Shown here piece by piece: positions 24,532-33,017 of a stretch of 64,000 nucleotides of DNA. The notes beneath the pieces were generated by a model. The model saw nothing but the letters and a program-made list of their open reading frames with translations, made no database searches and was not told the DNA's origin. The stretch is from NCBI GenBank assembly GCA_016401345.1, contig JAEACG010000001.1, forward strand, positions 1,443,202 to 1,507,201. The letters run 5' to 3'. Position 1 is the first letter of the stretch, and each line of letters opens with the position of its first letter. The stretch is from Fictibacillus nanhaiensis. Lineage in GTDB: Bacteria > Bacillota > Bacilli > Bacillales > Fictibacillaceae. The position numbers were made by a program, and so were the translations under genes.

Positions 24532-24592
24532 ATGTAAAAGATTGTTAAACATTGTAAAATAATATTAGCTTTGTAAATTTGGAGGTTGTTAT

Positions 24593-27307
24593 ATGTCTAG
24601 TGGAGCAAAATGGTGGAAGTTTGATTTTCATACTCATACACCAGCATCAAATGATTATGGTAAAGGCAAAGACCATGAAGAATTAAAAAAACTTACTCCT
24701 GAAGAGTGGCTCCTTGCACACATGAAGGCAGAAATAGATTGTGTTGCAGTAACTGATCATAATTCAGGACATTGGATAGATGTTTTAAATGCAACTTTAA
24801 AAAGAATGGAACAAGAAAAAACTGACGGTTATAGACCCCTTTACCTTTTTCCTGGTGTTGAAATTAGTGTTCACGGTGGAATTCATTTACTTGCTATTTT
24901 TGATTTAGAATCTAAGGGAGAACAGATTACTCAGCTTTTAGGTCTTAGTGATTATCATGGGAAATATGGAGAAACTGAAGAATGCACAAAGAAAACGTTC
25001 TCTGAAGTTGTAGATTGTATTCATAAACTTAATGGAATCGCAATTCCTGCTCATGTAGATCAGCCCTGTGGTTTATTTAAAGATTGTGAAGGAATTACTT
25101 TAAAACAAAATTTAAAGTCTTCTGGAATATTAGCAATGCAAATTTGTAATGCAGATTACGAGAAACCAGCTATTTACCAAGAATTAAAGTTGAATTTTTC
25201 AGAAGTTGGCGGATCAGATAGCCATCATCCAGAACAAATTGGCAAGTGCTTCACTTGGGTTAAAATGGAAAAACCGAATTTAGAAGCTTTGAAATTAGCA
25301 TTACATGATGGAGAGGATGCAATACTCCATTCGTTAAAATTTACTGGTGAGCCTAATAATATAAGAAAACGATACTACATAAAAAACATTGAAATAAAAA
25401 AGGCATCAAAAGCTGGTAGAGGAAAAGATCCTTTACAATTAAATTTTAGCCCTTGGTTTTCAACTATTATCGGTGGAAGAGGTTCGGGTAAATCAAGTGT
25501 TTTAGAATTTTTAAGACTTGTCCTCAACAAAGAATTGGAACTACCTCTTTCACTTCAAACTCAATTTGAAGAATTCAGTAAAGTTTCCACATCCAGAGGA
25601 CAAACAGGCATGTTACTAGACGATACAGAAATTAGAGTTGAAATAGTTAAAGATGGAAGAGAAATAGCTTTGGTATGGAGAAAAGGTAAAATTACCGAAC
25701 ATGTTAAAAATATTGAAGGTAATTGGGAGGACTTTGGAGAAAGTTCAGACATTTCTCAGCGGTTCCCTATTAGACTTTACTCACAAAAACAATTATATGA
25801 ATTAACTAGAAATCCGAATGAATTATTGCAAATGATTGATAAGCAATTTGATAAAGATAAATGGTTAAAAGAAAGAAAAAATTTAGAATCTCAGTGGTTA
25901 ACTGCGAGACGGGAGAACAGAGATTTAAATAATAAATTAAAGTACCAAAAAGGACTAGAACTTAACCTCAAAGATACAGAAGCTAAATTGAAGTTATTTG
26001 AAGAATTAGGTCATATTGAAATTTTAAAGGATTTTCAAAATATATCCTCTGTTGATGAATCATTAGAATTAATTAAAGAGAATATCCAGAGCCAAGTAAA
26101 AGATTCTAACGAAATAAATAAAAAGCTAGGTAGTATATCGCTCCCTCATATTGTACAAAACACTATTGATGATGGATCTAGAGAAATAATTACCTCTAAG
26201 TTAAGTGAATGGAGTTCTTTAATAAATGATTTAAATACATTATTAGAAAAAATGAATACTTTTGAAAAGGAATTTGAAAGTACGTTAATTGGCATACCAT
26301 GGGAAGTCAATAAACAACCTAAACTAAAAAAATATGAAGAGTTAATTGAAAAACTATCAGAAGCAGGCGAAACTGATCCTAAAGCTTATACAAATTTATT
26401 AATACAAAAACAGGAAATAAAAAAAGAACTATCAACACTTGAGGATATTAAAATCAACGTTGGTAAGCAAAAAGACAAAATAAGCTCAATTTACACCAAG
26501 ATTACAGAACATGAAGTTGAATTAAGAGCAATGAGAAAAAAAGTTATCACCAAATGGAATCTTAAGAATGATGATCTCAGGATTAAACTATCAGAAATGG
26601 ACGATTCCATCTTAGCAGAATCTAATTTTAGAAAACTTATTAGAAAAGAAGGTATTACATTTGCCAGGGATATATGCGAACGTAATGATATGGACGATTT
26701 AAAAAAAGGTTTTATTTTTGATCTCTATAACATGGAACCCAAAAATATTTGGAAATCACGCATGGAAGCTATAAAAGGTCTAGTTAATGCCTCACCTAAT
26801 TATTCTAAAAAGTTTAATGATCACATCGCTTCTTTAAAAGAGAGCAGTCCTGAAGATCTTGATAAATTATACATTTGGTTTCCAGAAGATTTAGTTTCAC
26901 TAAATCTTCGTATAAATGGGAAAGAAGAAAATATCGAGGTAGGTTCAGCTGGACAACGTACAGCTGCTATGTTATCGCTATTACTTTCTATTGATGATAC
27001 ACCTTTAATAATTGATCAACCTGAAGATGATTTAGATACAAGAAGAATTACTGACTTAGTTGTAAAAGGTTTACGCAAATTAAAAAATAAGCAACAAATT
27101 ATCGTAGTGACTCACAACCCTAATATTCCTGTAAACGGATCAGCAGAAATGATTATCCACTTGAACTTTGCAAGAGGTATGATTCAAGTAAAATCTTCTG
27201 GTGCACTTCAGGAAAAGGAAGTTAGAAAAGCGGTATGTGATGTCATGGAAGGTGGAAGTGAAGCCCTCAATAACCGTTACTTCAGGATTTTCAAGGCATT
27301 AGAGTAA
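24593..27307 (+). CDS. TrlF-like PHP-domain AAA/SMC-type ATPase
   Basis: The N-terminal 260 residues form a PHP metal-dependent phosphoesterase (DFHTHTPASND, AVTDHNSGHW, PGVEISVHGG, GGSDSHHPEQ). Walker A follows at about 293 (GGRGSGKSSVL), then a coiled-coil middle (about 420-720). The ABC-type C-terminal half carries GSAGQRTAAMLSLLLSIDD (signature), LIIDQPEDDLD (Walker B) and a VVTHNPN switch. This layout is that of TrlF-like proteins, which occur in mobile and defence loci. The PHP part is presumably a nuclease gated by the ATPase; its target is unknown. TTGGAGG precedes the ATG. It overlaps the converging gene at 27291 by 17 bp. Confidence 0.8.
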   Translation: MSSGAKWWKFDFHTHTPASNDYGKGKDHEELKKLTPEEWLLAHMKAEIDCVAVTDHNSGHWIDVLNATLKRMEQEKTDGYRPLYLFPGVEISVHGGIHLLAIFDLESKGEQITQLLGLSDYHGKYGETEECTKKTFSEVVDCIHKLNGIAIPAHVDQPCGLFKDCEGITLKQNLKSSGILAMQICNADYEKPAIYQELKLNFSEVGGSDSHHPEQIGKCFTWVKMEKPNLEALKLALHDGEDAILHSLKFTGEPNNIRKRYYIKNIEIKKASKAGRGKDPLQLNFSPWFSTIIGGRGSGKSSVLEFLRLVLNKELELPLSLQTQFEEFSKVSTSRGQTGMLLDDTEIRVEIVKDGREIALVWRKGKITEHVKNIEGNWEDFGESSDISQRFPIRLYSQKQLYELTRNPNELLQMIDKQFDKDKWLKERKNLESQWLTARRENRDLNNKLKYQKGLELNLKDTEAKLKLFEELGHIEILKDFQNISSVDESLELIKENIQSQVKDSNEINKKLGSISLPHIVQNTIDDGSREIITSKLSEWSSLINDLNTLLEKMNTFEKEFESTLIGIPWEVNKQPKLKKYEELIEKLSEAGETDPKAYTNLLIQKQEIKKELSTLEDIKINVGKQKDKISSIYTKITEHEVELRAMRKKVITKWNLKNDDLRIKLSEMDDSILAESNFRKLIRKEGITFARDICERNDMDDLKKGFIFDLYNMEPKNIWKSRMEAIKGLVNASPNYSKKFNDHIASLKESSPEDLDKLYIWFPEDLVSLNLRINGKEENIEVGSAGQRTAAMLSLLLSIDDTPLIIDQPEDDLDTRRITDLVVKGLRKLKNKQQIIVVTHNPNIPVNGSAEMIIHLNFARGMIQVKSSGALQEKEVRKAVCDVMEGGSEALNNRYFRIFKALE

Positions 27308-27560
27308 TACATTTACCGAGGAAAAACCCTTTCTTTTTTTCTTGTACGCTTATGATTTCTAAATCATTTACTAAGAAGACTCTAACAGGAGTTGAGTATC
27401 CTTTAACAAACAAATCTTCGTCAACATAACTCGCGTAGATATTGTTTGAAGTGCAGTAGTAATCAATTGCACTTTTTGTGGATGTCCACAATGCTACCTC
27501 AAGGATTAAATTTTTTTTCGCCATAGACTTTAAATGACTTTTTTCAATACAAATATACAC
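27291..27560 (-). CDS. hypothetical protein (89 aa)
   Basis: A GTG start follows AGGGAGGG by 5 bases. The product begins MYICIEKSHLKSMAKKNLIL and has beta-rich segments (IYASYVDEDLFVKGYSTPVR, VFLVNDLEIISVQ). It is soluble, and I do not recognise a family. It is convergent with the TrlF-like gene, with a 17-bp overlap, and is the cargo gene nearest to the spoVR junction. A role linked to the TrlF-like protein is possible but unsupported. Confidence 0.6.
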   Translation of the reverse strand: MYICIEKSHLKSMAKKNLILEVALWTSTKSAIDYYCTSNNIYASYVDEDLFVKGYSTPVRVFLVNDLEIISVQEKKKGFFLGKCITLMP

Positions 27561-27611
27561 CGAATCCCTCCCTTATATTGTAACTTACTGTTAAGTGTAT
27601 GAACTCATAAT

Positions 27612-27648
27612 AAAAAGGATGAGAAATTTCTTCTTCTCATCCTTTTTT
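27612..27648. terminator. bidirectional terminator at the island edge
   Basis: AAAAAGGATGAGAA and TTCTCATCCTTTTT form a strong hairpin. It ends the transcript of the interrupted spoVR N-terminal half. Confidence 0.85.
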
Positions 27649-27680
27649 GACTTTTATGTATTGTTTTATACCTATTCAAA

Positions 27681-27708
27681 ATCCTTAGGAAAAGGATGCC
27701 CAGCCTTC
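27681..27708 (-). other. attachment-like site in the spoVR N-terminal half
   Basis: Core GAAGGCTGGGC (27698-27708) lies in spoVR codons for EGWA. The arm TCCTAAGGAT (27681-27690) lies on the element side, in opposite orientation to the arms at sites 1, B and C. Joined with those arms it gives a perfect 10-bp inverted repeat spaced by 22 bp. Confidence 0.8.
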
Positions 27709-28485
27709 GTTCATGATTTTCGTTTCCAGCTGCGGCCAGAAATAAAGCATCTCTTCTCTCATCATCGATAAAATATCACGCTGCCATTCTTCAAGCTCGC
27801 GACTATATTGCTCAATAAATAACAAAATGTCCTTTTCAGGCTGCGGTGGAAATGATTTTTTCTTTTTCAATACTGGTTTTGGACCTTTTTTGTCGTCTAG
27901 CTTCCATAGATCATCGTAAGGCGTTTCCTTCTTAGGCGTAAGATCTTCTTCGTCTTCAAATACATAATTTAATTTGTTTCGAACAAGTGAAGGATCGATG
28001 TGTTCTTGTATCGCGAGAATTGCATCTAAGAACTGTTCGACCTCTTTTTTGCCGTATAGATGTTCATATTGACCTACTCGTTCAGCTGTAGCCGTCATGC
28101 ATTCAACCATGTCTCTTCTCGTATTTGAAAAGCGAACATTGTTTTTGAAGAAGTCACAGTGTGCCAGAACATGCGCAATGATTAATTTATTCTGAATAAG
28201 TGAATTCGTATCAAGTAAGAATGCGTAACACGGATCTGAGTTGATAACGAGCTCATAAATTTTACTCAAACCTAAGTCATATTGAAGCTTCATTTTATGA
28301 AACTGTTTTCCGAAGCTCCAATGAGAGAAACGGGTTGGCATTCCGTACGCACCAAATGTATAAATAATATCGGCAGGACATATCTCATACCGCATCGGAT
28401 AAAAATCAAGGCCAAAGTGGTCAGCAATCTCGGTAATTTCAGCTATTGCTTTTTCTAGCTCCTTATTTTGCAAGTCCCAGTTCAT
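27685..28485 (-). CDS. spoVR: SpoVR N-terminal half (interrupted stage V sporulation protein R)
   Basis: The first 264 residues match SpoVR ([54 protein letters not shown]). The frame then passes through the attachment core and stops after two extra residues (EGWAS-FS). Full SpoVR is about 469 residues, so about 205 are missing; they lie in the detached copies at 14.2, 5.5 and 2.0 kb. GGAGGGGG precedes the ATG, and a sigma-E-like promoter lies upstream. As it stands the protein should be non-functional. A site-specific excision during sporulation would restore it, as known for sigK and spsM. Confidence 0.9.
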   Translation of the reverse strand: MNWDLQNKELEKAIAEITEIADHFGLDFYPMRYEICPADIIYTFGAYGMPTRFSHWSFGKQFHKMKLQYDLGLSKIYELVINSDPCYAFLLDTNSLIQNKLIIAHVLAHCDFFKNNVRFSNTRRDMVECMTATAERVGQYEHLYGKKEVEQFLDAILAIQEHIDPSLVRNKLNYVFEDEEDLTPKKETPYDDLWKLDDKKGPKPVLKKKKSFPPQPEKDILLFIEQYSRELEEWQRDILSMMREEMLYFWPQLETKIMNEGWASFS

Positions 28486-28517
28486 ATTTTCCCCCTCCTG
28501 CTATTTCCTTACTTTTA

Positions 28518-28544
28518 ACTGTATGAAACAAAACAGGCATTCAT
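28518..28544 (-). promoter_or_regulatory. sigma-E-like promoter of spoVR
   Basis: On the minus strand CATACAGT (-10, 28518-28525) is preceded by ATGAATG (-35, 28538-28544). CATACA is the hallmark of mother-cell sigma-E promoters, and spoVR is a sigma-E gene in Bacillus subtilis. The spacer of 12 bp is a little short. Confidence 0.5.
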
Positions 28545-28594
28545 GAGAAAACAAGTGAAATATTGGACGGGTTTTAAAAACTTCTTTTATAAAT

Positions 28595-28626
28595 TAAAAA
28601 GGCGAACCCATTTTCTCGGGTTCACC
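28595..28626 (-). terminator. rho-independent terminator
   Basis: GGTGAACCC and GGGTTCGCC form a hairpin with a T run on the minus strand, after the TolB-like gene. Confidence 0.8.
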
Positions 28627-28633
28627 TCAGTGT

Positions 28634-29854
28634 TCATCTAGCTTCATATATATCTATTGTGCACGACCACCCAGAACATGCTTTTGGAGTTTGTAAATTA
28701 TTAATCCACAACGTTTCAGGTGCGTCTAAACGTTCCTTTACCATTACTTTTGCACTTTGGCCATTCGTACGAATCCAAGTTAATCCTTCTTCGGGTAATG
28801 TTTTTGGATAAACATCCGCTTCCCCTGAAGCTGGATTCGTTAATCTCTTTGCACTTCCGTCTTTAATTTTCACACTGACTAAGAAAGGTTTTGCTCTTTT
28901 TTCCTGGGGTACCCCATAACCCCACTCAATCTGACGGCTCACGATGATGTTCTTATCATTCAACCAAGTAAAATCGCCGTCCGCATACCCGGTGTATCCT
29001 AGATTTATCTCGTTCCCATTCTTAGGATTCCATACCGTTAATCGTTTATTTTCAGAAGTGAGCCTTCCGATCCCTTTTATAAAGCCGAGCTGTTTCGTAT
29101 TCGGCGACCAGTAGAACCAGTTCGGCTGATCCAACATGTTACCAATGTTACGCGTTCTCGAGCCGTCTAAAGAAACAACCATTAAAGTGTTGGAGTCTGC
29201 CGACATGGATGCTGTTGGACATGCGATGAACGCAAACCATTGATCATCCATCCCCCACTTGAATTCTGTTGTACCTATCGCAAAGAACGTTTCACTCATT
29301 TTAGGCAGCGTCGTAATGTTCTGTACTTTGTTCAAATCTCCGTTCGCATTTACAGGAACGTAAAAAAGTCGAACTGGACTCCAGCCATCAGGCTCTAGAT
29401 TTGCAGAAGATGAGACAACAAATCCTCTCCCGTCAGGTGCCCAGCTGTAGTTTCCTGTGCCAAGGATGACATTTTGAAAGGATGAAGCAGGTCTCGTTAA
29501 GTCGATTACATTGAGCACATCCCCGCTTTTCCATGCAAGCTTTGATTCTGTGGGAGACCATCTCGCCAAACTAACATCGCCATCGAATACTCTTCTCTTT
29601 AAACGCGTTACACGGTTATACACCCATAGCTCCTTACCTTTACGAGCTACATAACTAATATAAGTTCCGTTGCTTGAAAACTTTGGATAAGCTATATCAG
29701 AACCTTCAACAAGCTTCCTTTCTAATTCACCTTCTTTAAGCCAAAGTCCATCACTTCTTATAAATGCCGCTCTTCTATCAGAAGCTTCTGCAAAGTTTGA
29801 TTGACTAATCATCATACTAATAAAGATCAATCCGAAAAGTAGAAAACGTTTCAT
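28634..29854 (-). CDS. secreted TolB-like beta-propeller protein
   Basis: The 406-residue protein has a signal peptide (MKRFLLFGLIFISMM, cleavage near AEAS at residue 25). Repeated propeller blades follow, with the S/T-P-D/N-x-x-W type motif (YPKFSSNGTYISYVA, LARWSPTESKLAWKSG, SWAPDGRGFVVSSS, WYYWSPNTKQ-like). No enzyme motif is seen, so a binding or scaffold role outside the membrane is likely. Two Cys lie close together at the end (ACSGWSCTID) and could form a disulfide. It is a single-gene unit: AATGAGGTG before the ATG and its own terminator. Confidence 0.75.
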   Translation of the reverse strand: MKRFLLFGLIFISMMISQSNFAEASDRRAAFIRSDGLWLKEGELERKLVEGSDIAYPKFSSNGTYISYVARKGKELWVYNRVTRLKRRVFDGDVSLARWSPTESKLAWKSGDVLNVIDLTRPASSFQNVILGTGNYSWAPDGRGFVVSSSANLEPDGWSPVRLFYVPVNANGDLNKVQNITTLPKMSETFFAIGTTEFKWGMDDQWFAFIACPTASMSADSNTLMVVSLDGSRTRNIGNMLDQPNWFYWSPNTKQLGFIKGIGRLTSENKRLTVWNPKNGNEINLGYTGYADGDFTWLNDKNIIVSRQIEWGYGVPQEKRAKPFLVSVKIKDGSAKRLTNPASGEADVYPKTLPEEGLTWIRTNGQSAKVMVKERLDAPETLWINNLQTPKACSGWSCTIDIYEAR

Positions 29855-29900
29855 GTGATCACCTCATTAGTAACATGAGCGAAATGAAGAAAATCATACT

Positions 29901-29938
29901 AAAAAAGAAAGCTCAGGAACTAAGAAGTTCCTGAGCTT
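29901..29938 (-). terminator. rho-independent terminator of arsC
   Basis: GCTCAGGAAC and GTTCCTGAGC form a hairpin followed by TTTCTTTTTT on the minus strand. Confidence 0.85.
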
Positions 29939-29947
29939 GGTATAACC

Positions 29948-30349
29948 TTATTCTCCTGTTTCAGCAAAGCGCTTGATACGTGCTGCGATCTCGTCACGAA
30001 CGCGTTGGAACTCACTCCACTCTTTTCCTGCAGGGTCATCAAATCCCCAATGTTCACGTGTTTTGTGAGGTGGTGTTGCTGGACATACATCGTTAGCATG
30101 ACCGCATAACGTTACGACTAAGTCTGCTTTTTCTAGAATGTCTTTGTCGATTACATCTGATGTCTGATTCGTAATGTCGATATCCACTTCTTTCATCGCT
30201 TTGATTGCGTTTGGATTAACACCATGTGCTTCGATGCCAGCTGAGTATACGTCATATTTATCACCAAGGTAGTGGTGTCCAAATCCTTCTGCCATCTGAG
30301 AACGACAAGAATTACCTGTGCAAAGGAAATAGATGATTGGTTTAGCCAT
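29948..30349 (-). CDS. arsC: arsenate reductase (thioredoxin)
   Basis: ArsC reduces arsenate to arsenite with thioredoxin as electron donor. The low-molecular-weight phosphatase-like P-loop ([10 protein letters not shown]) gives the first catalytic Cys, and [15 protein letters not shown] supplies the other two of the Cys relay. I place the start at 30349 ([12 protein letters not shown]), because CAGGAGG sits 9 bases before it. The 133-residue length is then normal. It is divergent from arsR-arsB-arsI and shares an operator region with it, so both sides are probably repressed by ArsR. Confidence 0.95.
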   Translation of the reverse strand: MAKPIIYFLCTGNSCRSQMAEGFGHHYLGDKYDVYSAGIEAHGVNPNAIKAMKEVDIDITNQTSDVIDKDILEKADLVVTLCGHANDVCPATPPHKTREHWGFDDPAGKEWSEFQRVRDEIAARIKRFAETGE

Positions 30350-30395
30350 TTTGTAAAACCTCCTGTAGTAAAGAACTTCTTTCGGAACCATCATA

Positions 30396-30415
30396 ATATA
30401 AGTATATCCTTATAT
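30396..30415. promoter_or_regulatory. ArsR operator-like palindrome 1
   Basis: ATATAA-N8-TTATAT, next to arsC. It is matched by a second copy at 30447 in the same divergent region. Confidence 0.6.
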
Positions 30416-30446
30416 CAATATTTATTTATATATTCTTTGACATTTC

Positions 30447-30466
30447 ATATAAACATATGGTTATAT
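30447..30466. promoter_or_regulatory. ArsR operator-like palindrome 2
   Basis: ATATAA-N8-TTATAT, just before the arsR ribosome-binding site. It lies 51 bp from copy 1, about five helical turns. Confidence 0.6.
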
Positions 30467-30487
30467 ACTAATGAGGTGAAGTCAATT

Positions 30488-30808
30488 ATGGAACTTGATC
30501 AGTTAACGGAATGTTATAAAGCCATGGCAGATAAAACACGATTGAATATATTAGCATTACTCCGCCACGAAGAGTTATGTGTATGTGAGTTAGTTGATAT
30601 CTTAAAGATGACACAGCCTAGTATTTCACAGCATTTAAGAAAATTAAAGCAAGCTAAACTCGTTAAAGAACGACGTAACAGCCAATGGATCTTCTACTCC
30701 ATTGATGGAGAGATCTATCCATTCATTAAAGCAAATTTAGAAGCACTACCTGATATGTCAGCTAAGATTGAAGAGTTAAAAGCTTCAGGTGGAAAAGTTT
30801 GTTGCTAA
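30488..30808 (+). CDS. arsR: ArsR-family arsenic-responsive repressor
   Basis: The 106-residue protein has a winged helix (QPSISQHLRKLKQAKLVKER) preceded by the metalloid site ELCVCELVD in the alpha-3 helix, whose two Cys bind As(III). A second Cys pair closes the protein (GGKVCC). ATGAGGTG precedes the ATG at 30488; longer frames upstream would run through the operator. It heads the operon arsR-arsB-arsI and should repress it, and probably arsC too, until arsenite or antimonite binds. Confidence 0.92.
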   Translation: MELDQLTECYKAMADKTRLNILALLRHEELCVCELVDILKMTQPSISQHLRKLKQAKLVKERRNSQWIFYSIDGEIYPFIKANLEALPDMSAKIEELKASGGKVCC

Positions 30809-30838
30809 CTTAGAATTACATAAATAGGGGGGATTCTT

Positions 30839-32140
30839 ATGGACAGCATGGCGTTAATGGCCTTCGCTGTATTTTTAGTTACGATTATTTTTGTTATCTG
30901 GCAGCCACGCGGTCTTTCCATCGGTTGGTCTGCGACCGTTGGAGCTATCATCGCACTTCTTCTTGGCGTGGTTTCACTCGCTGATGTGTGGACAGTTACC
31001 GGGATTGTGTGGAATGCTACATTAGCGTTTGTTGCGATCATACTCATATCAATTATTTTAGATGAGATCGGTTTCTTCGAATGGTCAGCCTTACATATGG
31101 CGCGACTTGCAGGTGGAAACGGTAAGAAAATGTTTGCCTATGTGATTCTGCTCGGAGCTGCAGTTTCAGCCTTTTTTGCAAATGATGGCGCAGCATTAAT
31201 TCTGACTCCTATCGTACTTGCTCAAGTTCGGGCATTGAAATTAAAAGAAGCTATGATATTACCGTTTATTATGGCAAGTGGTTTTATTGCAGATACCACA
31301 TCATTACCTCTTGTCGTCTCAAACTTAGTAAATATCGTATCTGCAGATTTCTTTAACATCGGATTCGTTGAATACGCAAGCCGCATGATCGTGCCGAATT
31401 TCTTTTCACTGTTCGCTAGTATGCTTGTTTTGTTCCTCTTTTTCAGAAAAGATATACCGAAGAACTATGATCTCTCTCAGCTCAAGCAACCGAAAGAAGC
31501 CATTCGAGATGAGAAGATGTTTAAGCTTTCATGGATCATACTAGCTGTTCTATTAATCGGGTACTTAACGAGTGAATTTATTGGTGTTCCTGTCTCATTC
31601 ATTGCAGGAGCTGCAGCTCTTTTCTTTATCATCGTTGCTCGTAAAAGTCCTGCTATTCAAACAAAAAAAGTAATCAAAGATGCACCATGGACTGTTGTTG
31701 TCTTTTCAATTGGTATGTATGTAGTCGTTTATGGTCTTCGTAATGCAGGACTTACAGATATGCTCGGCAGCTGGATTCAAGTGATCGCTGATGGAGGGTT
31801 GTTCGCTGCTACAATCGGAATGGGTTTCTTAGCAGCTGTTTTATCATCCGTTATGAACAACATGCCAACTGTTATGATCGATGCACTAGCTATACAGGGG
31901 ACGGATACATCAGGAGTTATTCGTGAAGCATTGATCTACGCAAATGTAATTGGTTCTGATTTAGGACCAAAAATCACACCGATTGGTTCACTTGCCACTC
32001 TTTTATGGCTGCATGTCTTATCGAAAAAAGGTGTAAAGATCACATGGGGCTATTATTTCAAAGTCGGAATCATTTTGACTGTCCCAACACTTTTCATAAC
32101 GCTTACCGGCCTTTACTTATGGTTATTGCTACTATCTTAA
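30839..32140 (+). CDS. arsB: arsenite efflux permease ArsB
   Basis: The 433-residue protein has about 11 membrane segments and the ArsB/NhaD-family pattern ([74 protein letters not shown]). It expels arsenite across the cytoplasmic membrane, driven by the proton gradient. AGGGGGGATT precedes the ATG, and the gap from arsR is about 30 bp. No ArsA ATPase gene is nearby, so it acts alone. It is followed after 15 bp by arsI. Confidence 0.93.
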   Translation: MDSMALMAFAVFLVTIIFVIWQPRGLSIGWSATVGAIIALLLGVVSLADVWTVTGIVWNATLAFVAIILISIILDEIGFFEWSALHMARLAGGNGKKMFAYVILLGAAVSAFFANDGAALILTPIVLAQVRALKLKEAMILPFIMASGFIADTTSLPLVVSNLVNIVSADFFNIGFVEYASRMIVPNFFSLFASMLVLFLFFRKDIPKNYDLSQLKQPKEAIRDEKMFKLSWIILAVLLIGYLTSEFIGVPVSFIAGAAALFFIIVARKSPAIQTKKVIKDAPWTVVVFSIGMYVVVYGLRNAGLTDMLGSWIQVIADGGLFAATIGMGFLAAVLSSVMNNMPTVMIDALAIQGTDTSGVIREALIYANVIGSDLGPKITPIGSLATLLWLHVLSKKGVKITWGYYFKVGIILTVPTLFITLTGLYLWLLLLS

Positions 32141-32155
32141 AAAGAAGGAGAGATC

Positions 32156-32623
32156 ATGATGATTCAACGCATGCATGTTGCAGTCAACTGTTCAGACTTA
32201 GAAAAATCTCTAGCATTCTATAAAAGCTTTTTCAACACGGAACCGACAAAAGTAAAAGAAAATTACGCGAAATTTGAGCTTGATCAACCCGCTCTTCACT
32301 TTTCATTGAACGAACGTCCCTTTTCAAAAAACGGAGTCCTTAATCATCTCGGTTTCCAAGTAAACAACACGGAAGATGTTCTAGCCATGGGAGAAAGACT
32401 TAGAGAATCAGGACTGCTGTTAATCGACGAGATGGATACAACATGCTGTTATGCCGTTCAGGATAAAGTGTGGGTATATGATCCCGACGGCAACGCTTGG
32501 GAGATTTTCTATACCAAAGAAGACTCTGAATTTGAATCTGCTGGTGATGCACGAGATTTATCTCTATGCTGTGCACCACCTCAGCAACCTCAACCCATCA
32601 CGCTAGGTTTTACAAAGAAATAA
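32156..32623 (+). CDS. arsI: ArsI-type glyoxalase-fold metalloenzyme (C-As lyase)
   Basis: A VOC-fold protein of 155 residues opening MQRMHVAVNCSDLEKSLAFY, with a central Cys pair (MDTTCCYAVQDKVWVYDPDG) and a second one near the end (LCCAPP). That first Cys pair is the hallmark of ArsI, an Fe(II) dioxygenase that cleaves the carbon-arsenic bond of trivalent organoarsenicals. The related CadI proteins share the fold. It is the last gene of the ars operon, with GAAGGAGAG just before the start. It widens the operon from inorganic to organic arsenic. Confidence 0.85.
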   Translation: MMIQRMHVAVNCSDLEKSLAFYKSFFNTEPTKVKENYAKFELDQPALHFSLNERPFSKNGVLNHLGFQVNNTEDVLAMGERLRESGLLLIDEMDTTCCYAVQDKVWVYDPDGNAWEIFYTKEDSEFESAGDARDLSLCCAPPQQPQPITLGFTKK

Positions 32624-32626
32624 AGG

Positions 32627-32664
32627 AAAAATCCCTCAGCATCATTTATGCGAGGGATTTTTTT
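32627..32664. terminator. bidirectional terminator after arsI
   Basis: AAATCCCTC and GAGGGATTT form a hairpin with long A and T flanks between converging genes. Confidence 0.85.
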
Positions 32665-32668
32665 ATGA

Positions 32669-32869
32669 TCAAATGGTAGATATCGCAACAATCTCTTCAA
32701 TACGAATAATGATCTGATCCCAATAGTTATGGTTATCGCTCATCACACATAGCGTAATATAATCTCTTTCTACTGCTCTTAGTCTGCCTTCGTAAGAATG
32801 ATTTGTTGTATCCACCACTACCTGCCTCTCCAAAAGACACTTTGCTTCTCTTCTGAAGTTCTTCAACAC
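32669..32869 (-). CDS. small Sm-like/DUF2642-type protein
   Basis: A 66-residue protein with the sequence VVVDTTNHSYEGRLRAVERD and then YITLCVMSDN and WDQIIIRIEEIVAI. This looks like a small beta-barrel of the Sm or DUF2642 type found in many Bacillus spore-coat-related and small cytoplasmic proteins. GTG at 32869 (VLKNFRREAK) is the likely start, with GAAGGTGA upstream. A TTG one codon earlier is possible. Function unknown. It stands alone, converging on the ars terminator. Confidence 0.6.
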   Translation of the reverse strand: MLKNFRREAKCLLERQVVVDTTNHSYEGRLRAVERDYITLCVMSDNHNYWDQIIIRIEEIVAISTI

Positions 32870-33017
32870 CAATCACCTTCCCTATTTTGCACTGCAAGCA
32901 AGGGGCTTTCTATACTATTACATGCAAAAAAGAAAAAAGAGACACGGACAAACACCCTGTGCGTATGACTATTCTTGTACAACGACGCATATTATGTAGA
33001 AATAATCTTAGACAGGG

